A DNA stretch of 49,487 nucleotides from Gordonia rhizosphera NBRC 16068 (GCF_000298195.1 NZ_BAHC01000171.1:1-49487); one strand, 5' to 3'. Positions 33,992 to 43,023 are shown, counted from the stretch's first letter. Made by a program: numbers and translations. The notes: generated by a model from the letters alone, not told the origin.

Positions 33992-35011
33992 CTACCGCGC
34001 GACGAGCGGGGCCAGCCCGAGCATCTTCCGGTACTCCGCGGGCGTCGCGACCTCGCGGCCCAGCACCTCTGCGAGCTGTTTGGCCATCCGGAATGCTTCG
34101 AGATTCGAACTGAGCTTCTCCTGCTTGTGCGGCCACTTCCAGACGGTGTCCTCCATGCCCACACGGATATGCAGACCCATCGCCGCGGCGATCGTCGCGA
34201 GATAGATCGACGCACGACCGGCCGCGCAGACGAGGATCTCCGCTTCTGGGTCTACGTCTTTGATCAACGAGACGAACCGCAGCAGCCCATCGACCATCTG
34301 TCGCGGATTCTCCATCGGAGAGCAGCCGGGCAGACCAGGGAGCACACACCAGATCTGACCCGCATCGAGCAGCCCGCTGCGGAACAGGTAGCGCTCGGCG
34401 TTGTTGACGTCGGCGTCGGTGTAGGTCGCGATGATGGGCCGCGAACCGGACTCGAGGATCAGGCGCGTCTTCTCCAGCAGCAGTGGGACCGGTTTGGCGA
34501 ACAGCGAGTCCCCGTTGTAGACCGCGGTCGTGTTGACCGGGACGGCATCGAGGATGTGCGCGTCCAGGCACCGCTTCATCTCGTCCCACTCGCCATCGAG
34601 GGCGGTGACATAGCAGCCGTCGATGGACACGTCCGGGAACTCGTCGCGCAGCGGGCCGGCGACGGCCTCGAACCGTTCCTGAGACAGCGTGTTGTAGCCG
34701 CGGTCGTCGCGCACGTGCAGGTGGATCGCACTCGCACCCTCCAGAAGGCAGGCGCGTGCCTCCTCGCGGATCTCGTCGACGGTGATCGGCTGGTTCGGAT
34801 TGGCGTTCCGGGTGAAGAACGCCCCGGTGATCGCCGGCTGGATGATGATCTTGTCCGGCACATCCCAGGGAGGCTGGATGGTGCCCTCGAAGAATGCCGA
34901 CTTCTCGGGGTCGATGATCTCGGGGAGGCCGTACGGCTTCCAGATCATCCGTCCCTTGGCTCGTTCGACGCCTTCGGAGACCCGGTTCCAGTCGACCGTG
35001 TTGTCGTTCAC
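33992..35011 (-). CDS. Beta-keto acid cleavage enzyme (BKACE, DUF849)
   Basis: 339 residues from GTG 35011 (AAAGGCAAC upstream). BKACE enzymes use a metal to split a beta-keto acid with acetyl-CoA (or another CoA donor) into acetoacetate and a new acyl-CoA. The zinc ligands H97 and H99 are in AIHLHVRDD and the Glu near 287 in VGMEDTVWKW. The start overlaps the stop of the citrate-synthase-like gene (GTGA), so the two are coupled. The substrate specificity loop cannot be read here. It is a striking member of a steroid-like cluster. Confidence 0.87.
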   Translation of the reverse strand: MNDNTVDWNRVSEGVERAKGRMIWKPYGLPEIIDPEKSAFFEGTIQPPWDVPDKIIIQPAITGAFFTRNANPNQPITVDEIREEARACLLEGASAIHLHVRDDRGYNTLSQERFEAVAGPLRDEFPDVSIDGCYVTALDGEWDEMKRCLDAHILDAVPVNTTAVYNGDSLFAKPVPLLLEKTRLILESGSRPIIATYTDADVNNAERYLFRSGLLDAGQIWCVLPGLPGCSPMENPRQMVDGLLRFVSLIKDVDPEAEILVCAAGRASIYLATIAAAMGLHIRVGMEDTVWKWPHKQEKLSSNLEAFRMAKQLAEVLGREVATPAEYRKMLGLAPLVAR

Positions 35012-35811
35012 AATGTTGCCTTTCTCTGCAGGGAATCCAGCTCGTCGAGTTCTTGTTGTGGCGCTCCGATGTATTCGCCGTCGAGGATGTAGCGCAGCGG
35101 CTTGCCCTGATCGATCTCCTCGACGACATGGGCCATCAGGCCGGGCAGCACGGAGAGCACGGCGAATGCGACCGTCTGGTTGGCGGTCCACCCGAGGTCC
35201 CAGCCGACGGCCGCGAGCCCGCCGTCGATGTTGATCGGGATCCCGGTCTTGCCGGTCTTGGCGACAAAGGCACGCAACAACGCTCGGTATTGCGCGATAC
35301 CGTCACCGGCCAGCCCGAGTTCCTCGGCCACCTCGAACACGACATCGGTACGGAAGTCACTCGACTTGTGCACCGGATGCCCGAATCCGGGAAGGCGTTT
35401 GCGCGCCGACGTGTATTCCGCGACGATCGCGTCGGCCGCGCCGTCGATGTCGAGTCCCCGCTGTTCACGTAGCGACCGTGCATGCGCGAGCAGAGCGTAG
35501 GAATGCTCGGGCGAGAGCGTGTTGCTCCCGGCGGCGAGGAGTCCGCCTGCCGTCGCCGGGATCATCTGCGGGTTGCCCGACGCGATGTAGCGGGCGGCGG
35601 TGATGGTCGACGCGACAAATCCGTGGTCGAGCAGGCTGGTCAGGATCGCATCGCTCAGCCGCGCCTCGGCGGGGGTCGGCAAGCGACCGATGATCGAGAG
35701 GAATGCGCCCTCGGTGTAGGTGAGCCGGCGCATGACGGTTTCCAGCGAAAATCCGCGCAGAAGAACCTGACCCGCCTCCACCTGGCTGACGCTGGTGAGA
35801 AATTCGGCCAT
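35008..35811 (-). CDS. Short citrate synthase-like/citryl-CoA lyase-like enzyme
   Basis: 267 residues from ATG 35811 (GCAGGA upstream), much shorter than the roughly 370-430 of citrate synthases. The fold is evident: TYTEGAFLSIIGRLPTPAEA, then SNTLSPEHSYALL, LPGFGHPVHK and NIDGGLAAVG. These keep equivalents of the two catalytic His and the Asp. Short members of this family are known as citryl-CoA lyase-like proteins; they could run an aldol/Claisen reaction on a CoA ester. It lies between the CoA-transferase pair and BKACE. Confidence 0.82.
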   Translation of the reverse strand: MAEFLTSVSQVEAGQVLLRGFSLETVMRRLTYTEGAFLSIIGRLPTPAEARLSDAILTSLLDHGFVASTITAARYIASGNPQMIPATAGGLLAAGSNTLSPEHSYALLAHARSLREQRGLDIDGAADAIVAEYTSARKRLPGFGHPVHKSSDFRTDVVFEVAEELGLAGDGIAQYRALLRAFVAKTGKTGIPINIDGGLAAVGWDLGWTANQTVAFAVLSVLPGLMAHVVEEIDQGKPLRYILDGEYIGAPQQELDELDSLQRKATL

Positions 35812-35866
35812 GATCACTGTCCTGCTTTCTGCCACATGATGGTGGCGTCGTCGTAGTGGTCGAAGG

Positions 35867-36688
35867 TCAACGCAACGCACCGCCGGCATCGATTCGCGTG
35901 CGCAGGATCTGGAGTTCGGACGGGGTGGGACCGTCGGTCTCGGGGATCTCGGCCGGCACGTCGAACTCGAACCCCGTGTTTTCGACGACCGTTTGCAGCG
36001 CGACTCCCGCATGCAGTGACTTGAGGCGCGCCCGATGGGTGAGTTCGTCGAAGTCGAAGACACACAGCGGCGTGATAATCGAACTCGGCCCGGAGTTCTG
36101 CAGGCCCAACGATTCCCGCAGTCCGGGTTCCCCGCGCCCGTAGCCGAGTGCGGAAATGAAGTCGACCTTCTCCACGAGAGTGCGCGGGTTGTGCGCTGTC
36201 GTCACCAGATGCCAGGTGCCGACCTGGATGGTGGCGTTGCAGGTGCCGATGCCGCCCGGCCCCCGAAACTTCAGTCGCTCGTAGTCATCCCCGATACCGA
36301 TGAGGTTCGAGTTGCCGTACGCGTCGACCTGCAGACCGCCACAGAAGAACACACCGTTGGGCCGGTGCCGTTGGTTGTTCAGCAACTGGTCGTGCTGGTA
36401 ATAGGCCTCGGCCCACCGCATCGCACGAACGTCGGTGATGAACTCGAACTCGTCGATGACGGGTTCGTCTCGCAGATACGCCTTGGTCATGGCGATCATC
36501 ACGGTCATGTTCGGCCCATGGGTCAGATGGGCCAACAGCGCGCCGGCGCGGGGCACCGGAAGGTTGGCACCCACTTCGACCCATTGTCCGTCGCGCAATC
36601 CGTGCGCGATGGTCGCCGCCATGATCTCCTTGGCCGTGGCGGCCGGTGCGGTCGTGGATTCGGTCGCCTCTGCCTCAAGAATGCTCAT
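35867..36688 (-). CDS. CoA-transferase family beta subunit (IpdB-like)
   Basis: 273 residues. Family features: GLRDGQWVEVGANLPVPRAG, the VFFCGGLQVDAYGNSN stretch, and the GGIGTCNATI loop. In cholesterol degradation IpdAB is a CoA-transferase-fold enzyme that instead opens the last ring by hydrolysis; other members are glutaconate-type CoA transferases. Which of the two applies cannot be settled from sequence. It follows the alpha subunit by nine bases. Confidence 0.83.
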   Translation of the reverse strand: MSILEAEATESTTAPAATAKEIMAATIAHGLRDGQWVEVGANLPVPRAGALLAHLTHGPNMTVMIAMTKAYLRDEPVIDEFEFITDVRAMRWAEAYYQHDQLLNNQRHRPNGVFFCGGLQVDAYGNSNLIGIGDDYERLKFRGPGGIGTCNATIQVGTWHLVTTAHNPRTLVEKVDFISALGYGRGEPGLRESLGLQNSGPSSIITPLCVFDFDELTHRARLKSLHAGVALQTVVENTGFEFDVPAEIPETDGPTPSELQILRTRIDAGGALR

Positions 36689-36697
36689 GCGATTCCC

Positions 36698-37627
36698 CTA
36701 GTACTCGTTGAGTGACAGCAGTCGCTCGGTTCCGATCCGCGCGAGGTACTCGGCGTGCGTGGGAACCGACAGGATGTGGTCGTCGATGTACCGGTCCACG
36801 TCGGTCCGATCATCGTGCTTGAGCCATGTGGTCGCGGCTGCGATGTACTGCTGGATGTGCGTGACATCGGGTGCATAGTGCCCGTCCGCCGAGTACGGAT
36901 GAGCGCCGAACGGGGTCCGGACGATCCCGGTGGCGCCGGGGATCGACGTCGCGAGCGGGTTGGCCCGGATCTCCTCGGGCGAGACGACGCGCTCGACCGA
37001 GACGAACGTCTTCTCCGATGCCGCATACATCGCGATGTCGCCGTAGCGGGTGCCGTTGTGCTGGACATTTCCGTACTCGTCGCTGATCGACGCATGCAGC
37101 AGGCAGACGTCGATCTCGATCGCCGGGATTGCCAGCAGCAGTTCACCGTTGATCGGGTCGCGAAACTCCTTGAGCGCCGGGTTGATCACGGGGTAGGACG
37201 TGCCGACGCCGGCGCGCCACGGATTGAAGGGTAGTCGTTGCGCGGATGCGCGCAGACCCGCGTAGAAGTGGGCCTCGTCGAGCTCGAAAACCCGAACGGT
37301 GCCATCCTGCACGGATTTCCGGAAGGCCGCACCGATTCCGGTCAAGCCCTCGGCTCCCACGTAGGGCGTGACGACGGTGTCCACACACCCGGCCGCGATC
37401 AACAGGTCGATCTCGAGCCCGGCCGACGCGGCGCCGACTACCCGTAACCCCCGTCGGCCGTCCAGTATCAGCTGCCGGACGAGCGACATCGGGTGACCTG
37501 AGTTGATGAAACCGCCAATCGCAACGGTCATCCCGTCGGCGATGTGTGTACCGACAGTGACCGCATCGGTCACTCGCCCGTTCCGTCTCGGTGCGGTCTC
37601 GAGGTCGGTCATGGTTTTCTCGGTCAT
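36698..37627 (-). CDS. CoA-transferase family alpha subunit (IpdA-like)
   Basis: 309 residues from ATG 37627; the open frame continues upstream but with shadow composition inside the SDR gene. The glycine motif IADGMTVAIGGFINSGHPM begins the CoA-transferase fold, and VFELDEAHFYAGLRASAQRLPF carries a Glu in the place where the IpdA/glutaconate family has its conserved Glu. ATG overlaps the SDR stop by four bases. With the beta subunit it forms an alpha/beta heteromer. Ring opening or CoA exchange are the options. Confidence 0.83.
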   Translation of the reverse strand: MTEKTMTDLETAPRRNGRVTDAVTVGTHIADGMTVAIGGFINSGHPMSLVRQLILDGRRGLRVVGAASAGLEIDLLIAAGCVDTVVTPYVGAEGLTGIGAAFRKSVQDGTVRVFELDEAHFYAGLRASAQRLPFNPWRAGVGTSYPVINPALKEFRDPINGELLLAIPAIEIDVCLLHASISDEYGNVQHNGTRYGDIAMYAASEKTFVSVERVVSPEEIRANPLATSIPGATGIVRTPFGAHPYSADGHYAPDVTHIQQYIAAATTWLKHDDRTDVDRYIDDHILSVPTHAEYLARIGTERLLSLNEY

Positions 37628-38457
37628 CGTCCGGCCTTCCAGAACTCTTCGTGCGACTTGCGGTGATCGGTCGAGTACCAGCGCGGGTGGCCGAGGATCG
37701 TCTGGCCGCCGTCGACCGCGACGGATTCGCCGGTGATGAACGCTGCCTCGTCCGAGAGCAGGAAGGTGACCAGCGAGGCGACGTCGGTCGGTTCCCCGAG
37801 CCGCCCGACCGGGGTGTCGGACAGGAGTGCCGCGCGATGTACGTCGCCGTCCGGTCCCGACAGCATCGGAGAAGTCATCCCCGTCTCGATCACCCCGGGC
37901 AGCACCGTGTTGACGCGGACGCGATGGTTGCCCAGCTCGGAGGCCATCCCGATCGCCAGCATCCGAAGGGCCGCCTTGGTCGCGCAGTACGCCGTCAGCA
38001 AGTCGGTGTGCTGCGTGGCACCCGAGGAGGCGTTGACGACGATCGCTCCGCCCCGCTTGTTCTCCACCATGCCCTGAGCGACGACCTGGCACACGTTGAA
38101 CGTGCCTGTGAGGTTGACGTCGACATGGCGCAGCCATTCCTTTGCGGGCTGCTCGAGAAACGTTGCGAACTTGCCATATCCGGCGTTGGCGAAGAGCGTA
38201 TCGATTGGGCCGAGACGATCGGCGACCGATGCGATACCCTCCTCGACCGCCGAGCGGTCCGTCTGATCCATGCCGAGGGCGAGGACCACTCCCCCGGCGT
38301 CCTTGCACAGCCAGACCGTCTCGTCGAGTAACTCTTCCTTACGATCGGCGACTGCGACCGCGGCCCCTTCAGTCGCGAGCCGGACCGCGGTAGCCTGTCC
38401 GATGTCGCCGGCCGCGCCGGTCACCAGAGCGGTCTTGCCGGTGAATCGAGTTGTCAT
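37624..38457 (-). CDS. Short-chain dehydrogenase/reductase
   Basis: 277 residues. Cofactor motif VTGAAGDIGQATA, strand-4 ANAGYG, Ser in NASSGATQ, catalytic pair YCATK. A C-terminal extension of about 30 residues after GGQTILGHP (RWYSTDHRKSHEEFWKAGR) is longer than usual and could shape the substrate site. It lies between another SDR and the CoA-transferase genes with four-base overlaps on both sides. Probably a hydroxyacyl-CoA or hydroxy-ring dehydrogenase. Confidence 0.88.
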   Translation of the reverse strand: MTTRFTGKTALVTGAAGDIGQATAVRLATEGAAVAVADRKEELLDETVWLCKDAGGVVLALGMDQTDRSAVEEGIASVADRLGPIDTLFANAGYGKFATFLEQPAKEWLRHVDVNLTGTFNVCQVVAQGMVENKRGGAIVVNASSGATQHTDLLTAYCATKAALRMLAIGMASELGNHRVRVNTVLPGVIETGMTSPMLSGPDGDVHRAALLSDTPVGRLGEPTDVASLVTFLLSDEAAFITGESVAVDGGQTILGHPRWYSTDHRKSHEEFWKAGR

Positions 38458-39218
38458 TGTGCGGTATACCCTCCGTCGAGGTGGATTGTGGAACCGGTCA
38501 TGAACGCCGAGGCGTCGGAGGCGAGATAGACCATCGATGGGCCGATCTCACGCGGATCAGGGACGCGGCGTTGCGGGATGCGGCGCAGGAGTGCGTCGCG
38601 GGCACGCTCGTGCGCAAGCACCTGCGCCGGCATGTCTGTGTGAAAGTATCCGGGCGCCAACGCGTTCACCCGGATCGAGCTGGCGGCCAGCTCGATGGCG
38701 AGCGCTCGAGTCAGGCTTGTCACCGCTCCTTTGCTCGCGCTGTAGGCGGCCTGGTTCTTCACCCCGACCGACGCGGCGAGCGACGAGACGTTGATGATCG
38801 ACCGTGTCCCACTGTGCTCTTGGCGCGCAAGCGCGCGGGAAGCAAGGAACACCCCGCGGGCGTTGATGTTCAGCACACGGTCCCAGTCGGCGACCGTCAC
38901 GTCGACGAACGCAGCTTCGTCGGCGACCGCCGCATTGTTCACCAGCACATCCACGGGTCCGTACTCGTGCTCGACCCAATCGAACAGGTCGCCCACGTCG
39001 GCCTCGTCGGAGACATCGGTCACCCGATGATCGGCCATTCCCGCTGCTCCGGTGATCCGGTCGACCGTCTTCACCAGAACGTCTTGCGACCGACCGACCA
39101 CGATGACGCGTGCTCCGGCTTCGGCCAGCGCCTCCGCCGTCGCCGAGCCCAGCCCACCGCCGCCGCCGGTGACGACCGCGACACGACCGTCCAGACGGAA
39201 TTGATCGAGGACGCTCAT
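38454..39218 (-). CDS. Short-chain dehydrogenase/reductase
   Basis: 254 residues from ATG 39218. Cofactor motif VTGGGGGLGSATAEA, NNAAVAD, NVSSLAASV and YSASK are present, and it ends in LDGGYTAQ. The start overlaps the stop of the acyl-CoA dehydrogenase (39,215), and the end overlaps the next SDR. Consecutive SDR genes in one operon suggest two different alcohol/ketone steps, or a reductase and a dehydrogenase. Confidence 0.88.
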   Translation of the reverse strand: MSVLDQFRLDGRVAVVTGGGGGLGSATAEALAEAGARVIVVGRSQDVLVKTVDRITGAAGMADHRVTDVSDEADVGDLFDWVEHEYGPVDVLVNNAAVADEAAFVDVTVADWDRVLNINARGVFLASRALARQEHSGTRSIINVSSLAASVGVKNQAAYSASKGAVTSLTRALAIELAASSIRVNALAPGYFHTDMPAQVLAHERARDALLRRIPQRRVPDPREIGPSMVYLASDASAFMTGSTIHLDGGYTAQ

Positions 39219-40375
39219 ACCCTGAGCCCCATCCCGCGGGCGATGATGATCTTCTGGATCTCGTTCGCGCCACCGCCGATTTCGAGGTATTTGCAGTCCC
39301 GGTAGTGCCGGGAGATCGGGTATTCGTCGGTGAACCCGTATCCGCCGAAGATCTGCACACCTTCGCGCGTGGCGTCGACATAGGCGCGGGTCGAGTAGAG
39401 TTTGGCCACCGAACCCGCGGTGGCCGCCTCTGGATGGGACCGATCGACGAGTTCGGCGGCGCGCTTGTACAGTCCGCGACCGGCGTCGACCGCCGTGCGC
39501 ATCTCCACGATCTTCTCCGCGATCATCTGGTGCGACGCCAACGATTTGCCGAATGTCTTGCGGACGGTGGCGTAGTCGAGACACCGGTCGAGGACGTCGG
39601 TGAGCGCGCCGGTGCTGATTGCCGCCAGGCATACCCGTTCCAGCGCAAGGCCGTCGACCACGCCGTTCCAGCCCTCGCCCGCGGTACCGAGCACATCGTC
39701 GTCGGGAACGAACACGCCATCGAGAAAGACCTCGCACAGGTCGATTCCCTTCAGCCCCATCTTCGACAGCGGCCGGATCTCGACACCGGGCGCGCGGGGA
39801 TCGAGGAGGACTGTCGTTATGCCGTCGCGTTTTGTTCCCCCGCGGCCGGTCCGGATCGCGGTGATGATCACATCGGCGATCGCGGCACCGGTAATGAACA
39901 CCTTCTGCCCATTGACAATCCAGCCACCCTCGGTCCGGGTGCCGGACGTCGACACAGCCGCAGCGTCCGAGCCCGAGGCGGGTTCGGTCAGGGCGAAGGC
40001 GATCAGCGCGCCGTCCCGGGCGACGCGGGACAGCCACTTCTCTTTCTGCTGCTCCGTCCCCCGTGCCGCGATGGCAGCCGCGCCAAGCAACCACATGGAG
40101 AAGAAGCTCTGCGACACCGTCAGGCTTCGGCGCGCCAGGGCCTCGAGGACCACCGTCAAGTCACTCGCGCTCGCACCGGAGCCGCCGTACTCCTCCGGGA
40201 CCACCATGGACGCCCAGCCGTTCTCGCACAACACCTTCATGACCTCAGCCGGGAATACCGCATCGCGGTCGATCCGCGCCAAGTACTCGTCGTCGACAAC
40301 ACTCGCGCAGAGTTTGTCGATGGCACTGACCACACCCGCGTGATCACCGCTGAGGAGTGGATCCTCTGTCGACAT
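39215..40375 (-). CDS. Acyl-CoA dehydrogenase (isovaleryl-CoA dehydrogenase-like)
   Basis: 386 residues from ATG 40375, with GGAAGGAGG upstream. Motifs: FALTEPASGSDAAA (FAD), VNGQKVFITGA, and the C-terminal IFGGYGFTDEYPISRHYRD. At the usual catalytic Glu site the sequence is EIGGGANEIQ with Gly, as in isovaleryl-CoA dehydrogenase, where the base is elsewhere; ALERVCLAA holds a Glu at that other position. It is the first gene of the 12-gene operon. Confidence 0.9.
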   Translation of the reverse strand: MSTEDPLLSGDHAGVVSAIDKLCASVVDDEYLARIDRDAVFPAEVMKVLCENGWASMVVPEEYGGSGASASDLTVVLEALARRSLTVSQSFFSMWLLGAAAIAARGTEQQKEKWLSRVARDGALIAFALTEPASGSDAAAVSTSGTRTEGGWIVNGQKVFITGAAIADVIITAIRTGRGGTKRDGITTVLLDPRAPGVEIRPLSKMGLKGIDLCEVFLDGVFVPDDDVLGTAGEGWNGVVDGLALERVCLAAISTGALTDVLDRCLDYATVRKTFGKSLASHQMIAEKIVEMRTAVDAGRGLYKRAAELVDRSHPEAATAGSVAKLYSTRAYVDATREGVQIFGGYGFTDEYPISRHYRDCKYLEIGGGANEIQKIIIARGMGLRV

Positions 40376-40441
40376 CGGTGCCTCCTTCCCTCCGGGCGGC
40401 CGCATCAGGACCTGGGCGGCTCGTCCATCGAACTTATCAAC

Positions 40442-40470
40442 CTGTGAGTCAGTTTTCAATCTGTAGGTCA
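40442..40470. promoter_or_regulatory. Direct repeats in the promoter region of the large operon
   Basis: CTGTGAGTCA (40,442-40,451) and CTGTAGGTCA (40,461-40,470) match at eight of ten positions and are 19 bp apart, in a 228-bp gap (40,376-40,603) between the thiolase and the operon. They could be regulator half-sites. A TTGACC box on the minus strand is formed by the second repeat. Confidence 0.4.
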
Positions 40471-40603
40471 AGAAATGCGAACGGCTGGCATCCGCCACGC
40501 CGGAGCCGGCGACGACACCGAGACGCAGGAGGATTCGCCAAGACACGTCGCACCACAGAAACTTTCGATGGATCCGACCGCGTCGCCGCCGATCGCGGCG
40601 TCA

Positions 40604-41758
40604 TCACTGCAGGCGTTCGATGATCGTCGCGTTGGCCTGACCGCCGCCTTGGCACATCGTGACCAGACCGAATCGGAGGTCGGCACGGCGCAGTTCCTCG
40701 ATGAGGTCGATGATCAGGCGGGCTCCGGTGGCACCCAGCGGATGCCCCAGCGCGATGGCTCCGCCGTTGACGTTGACCTTCTCCAACGGAATCCCCAATT
40801 CCCGCTGCCACGCGAGGACAACTGATGCAAATGCCTCGTTCGCCTCGAACAAGTCGATGTCGTCGATCGTCATCCCCGCCTTGTCCAGCGCGAGCCTGGT
40901 GGCGATGATCGGGGCGGTGAGCATCATGACGGGATCATCGCCCCGCACCGTCATCTGGTGCACGCGTGCCTTCGGCCGCAAACCGTGTTCTGCGACTGCA
41001 TCTTCGGACGCCACGAGGATCGCTGCGGCGCCGTCGGAGATCTGACTTGACACTGCTGCGGTGATCCGTCCGCCCTCGCTCAGCGGCTGCAACGCCCCCA
41101 TCTTCTCCAGGCTCGTGTTTCGGCGCGGCCCTTCGTCGATCGCAAAGTCGCCAATCGGGACGATCTGGTCGACGAAGTATCCCTCGTCGATCGCCGCGGC
41201 GGCCCGCCGGTGACTCTCGAGCGCGAAACTCTCCATCTCACCGCGGGAGATGTCCCAGTGCTCGGCGATCAGATCCGCCGCGCGGAACTGGGAGAACTCC
41301 TGATCACCGAATCGGACCTGCCAACCCTCGCTTCGAGAGGTCGCGTCGGGGTGTCCGAACTGCTCACCGAGTAGCGCTGACACCGCGATCGGAATCGTGC
41401 TCATGTTCTGGGTGCCGCCCGCGACGACCAGATCGGCGGTCCCGCTCATGACCCCTTGCGCGGCGAAATGTAGTGCCTGCTGTGATGACCCGCACTGCCG
41501 GTCGAGGGTCACGGCGGGGACCGCTTCCGGCAGTCCACCAGCGAGCCAACTCGTTCTTGCGACGTTCGAGGCTTGCGGGCCGATGCCGTCGAGGCACCCG
41601 AAGATCACATCGTCCACGGCGACCGGATCGATGCCGGTTCGTGTGATCAATTCACAGAGAACGCGGCCGCCAATGTCCGCCGGGTGGGTATGTGCGAGCG
41701 CGCCGTTCTTCTTGCCCACTGCCGTGCGCACGCCGTCTACTACATATGCCTCGGACAC
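40604..41758 (-). CDS. Thiolase (acetyl-CoA acetyltransferase/FadA-like)
   Basis: 384 residues from GTG 41758, which has GAAGGG six bases upstream; ATG 41764 would have no spacing to that site. Active Cys89 is in LDRQCGSSQQAL. NEAFAS, GHPLGATGAR and the second Cys in MCQGGGQANA are intact. It would split a 3-ketoacyl-CoA. It lies upstream of the large operon in the same direction with its own 228-bp gap, so it may have a separate promoter. Confidence 0.9.
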   Translation of the reverse strand: MSEAYVVDGVRTAVGKKNGALAHTHPADIGGRVLCELITRTGIDPVAVDDVIFGCLDGIGPQASNVARTSWLAGGLPEAVPAVTLDRQCGSSQQALHFAAQGVMSGTADLVVAGGTQNMSTIPIAVSALLGEQFGHPDATSRSEGWQVRFGDQEFSQFRAADLIAEHWDISRGEMESFALESHRRAAAAIDEGYFVDQIVPIGDFAIDEGPRRNTSLEKMGALQPLSEGGRITAAVSSQISDGAAAILVASEDAVAEHGLRPKARVHQMTVRGDDPVMMLTAPIIATRLALDKAGMTIDDIDLFEANEAFASVVLAWQRELGIPLEKVNVNGGAIALGHPLGATGARLIIDLIEELRRADLRFGLVTMCQGGGQANATIIERLQ

Positions 41759-41764
41759 CGTCAT

Positions 41765-42200
41765 CCCTTCGATTGTCGAAAACTACAGTTGTACAGCTTG
41801 TTTCGTCTTCACCCTGGTGGACTCGCCGAATCTGGGCGCGGGCCGCAACAAGGGCACCGTCTGCGACACCCGCACCGCCAACACCGAGAATCTCGGGAGG
41901 CCCGGCAGGGGACTCGCGGCGCATGCCCGCGGCCGGTTCTGCACCGTCACGCACGAGGCGGCGTCCCAAACCTGGAATGCCGCCGCTTAGCCGCTGCCGA
42001 GGAGTCGTCGTCGCGACGACTCGAGTATCGACTCTTTGGTCGACCATTTGTCATGGTGTCAGTTATTAACTCATTAGTCAATAGTTAAGTCCCCAAAGTC
42101 GAGATCGTATCCGAGACCGGATCTCACTGGCGGGCAACCGATTTGGCATCCCGAGAACCACCTGGGCGTCATACGCCTCACGACCCGACCGCTCCTTACC
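41765..42200. other. Gap without an intact gene; contains an inverted repeat
   Basis: About 435 bp with no recognised gene upstream of the thiolase. TTAACT (42,066-42,071) and AGTTAA (42,083-42,088) form an inverted repeat in an AT-rich stretch that could hold the thiolase promoter. On the minus strand the frame of the ADH remnant continues to a stop at 42,078 but is no longer ADH-like. Confidence 0.5.
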
Positions 42201-42359
42201 CACCGCAAGGGTCTTCATCGGCCCGACGTCCGCGCCGACCGCACCAAACCAACCGGTGCCCAACACATCCGACGCCGCAAGCATCGACGGGATCAGGTCC
42301 GCAATTACTCGATATGCACCGGGCGCCGCAGCACGACACCAAGAGATGTCGCAGCCCGT
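42201..42359 (-). pseudogene. Remnant of a zinc-type alcohol dehydrogenase
   Basis: On the minus strand one frame reads GAYRVIADLIPSMLAASDVL followed by GTGWFGAVGADVGP, which matches the segment before the cofactor-binding motif in zinc-dependent alcohol dehydrogenases of the glutathione-independent formaldehyde/threonine dehydrogenase type. The N-terminal catalytic part and the Rossmann motif are missing; after MKTLAV the sequence loses similarity. About 50 codons remain. It abuts the stop of the SnoaL-like gene at 42,372, pointing to a deletion junction. Confidence 0.65.
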
Positions 42360-42371
42360 ATGCGCCGACTA

Positions 42372-42869
42372 TTACGCCAGTCCCGGAAGCGCTCTGGTCG
42401 CCGCGATCATGACATCCAGTGGCGAAAAGACAACTTCGGTACCGGCACGCAAAGCCTCGACATTGTCCATGCGGATGCGCGAGAGAAACTGCGTCGTGAG
42501 CTTCCACTCGCTGCCTTCGAGACGATAGGTCTCGTGGTAATAGCCGTAGCCTTGTGCGGCCCCCTCCTCCAACTCGACGTAGTCGAACATCGGCCAGATT
42601 CCCGATGCCGTGGTGGGTGACAGCAGATCGAGAACAGGTGCATGCACCTGATGGACTGTGGAGACCTTGTCGATGTAGGTCCTGGTCATCTCGACGAACT
42701 TCTCGCGTCCCTCAACAACGACTCCGCCTTGGGTCTCCCATCGGAAGTCCTCCGTGAAGAGACTCGCCCACTCGTCCCACTGCTTGGTATCGAGGAGATA
42801 TTGATAGCGGGCCTTCGTACGTCGAATGCCTTCGAACGCGATGAGCGCCTCGACTGTATCGTTTCGCAT
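42372..42869 (-). CDS. SnoaL/NTF2-like protein
   Basis: 165 residues. NTF2-like features: FEGIRRTKARYQYLLDTKQW, DEWASLFTEDFRWETQGG, and GYGYYHETYRLEGSEWKL. It resembles the SnoaL_4-type ring hydroxylase-related or dehydratase proteins. It stands 154 bp after the mycofactocin-type SDR on the same strand and may be co-transcribed with it. It is the fourth NTF2-like domain in the window. Confidence 0.75.
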   Translation of the reverse strand: MRNDTVEALIAFEGIRRTKARYQYLLDTKQWDEWASLFTEDFRWETQGGVVVEGREKFVEMTRTYIDKVSTVHQVHAPVLDLLSPTTASGIWPMFDYVELEEGAAQGYGYYHETYRLEGSEWKLTTQFLSRIRMDNVEALRAGTEVVFSPLDVMIAATRALPGLA

Positions 42870-43023
42870 TTTTCACTTCCCTCTCGCTAATTCTGCGCTG
42901 AAATCACTCCGCCGATCCGGCGCGTCCAACGACTTGACACGGTGTCGAGTCAGCACATCTGAAGATGAGGACGTCATTTCAGTTCAGCATTCATGGTGTG
43001 ATGGACCCTCGCTGTCATCACGG

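Noticed and set aside
32414..35092. Very long plus-strand open frame (892 codons)
   Set aside because: It is antisense to the acyl-CoA ligase and BKACE genes, has Arg/His/Asp-rich composition and no domain. GC-rich codon bias creates it.
41397..41990. 197-codon plus-strand gene
   Set aside because: Mostly antisense to the thiolase with shadow composition; no family match.
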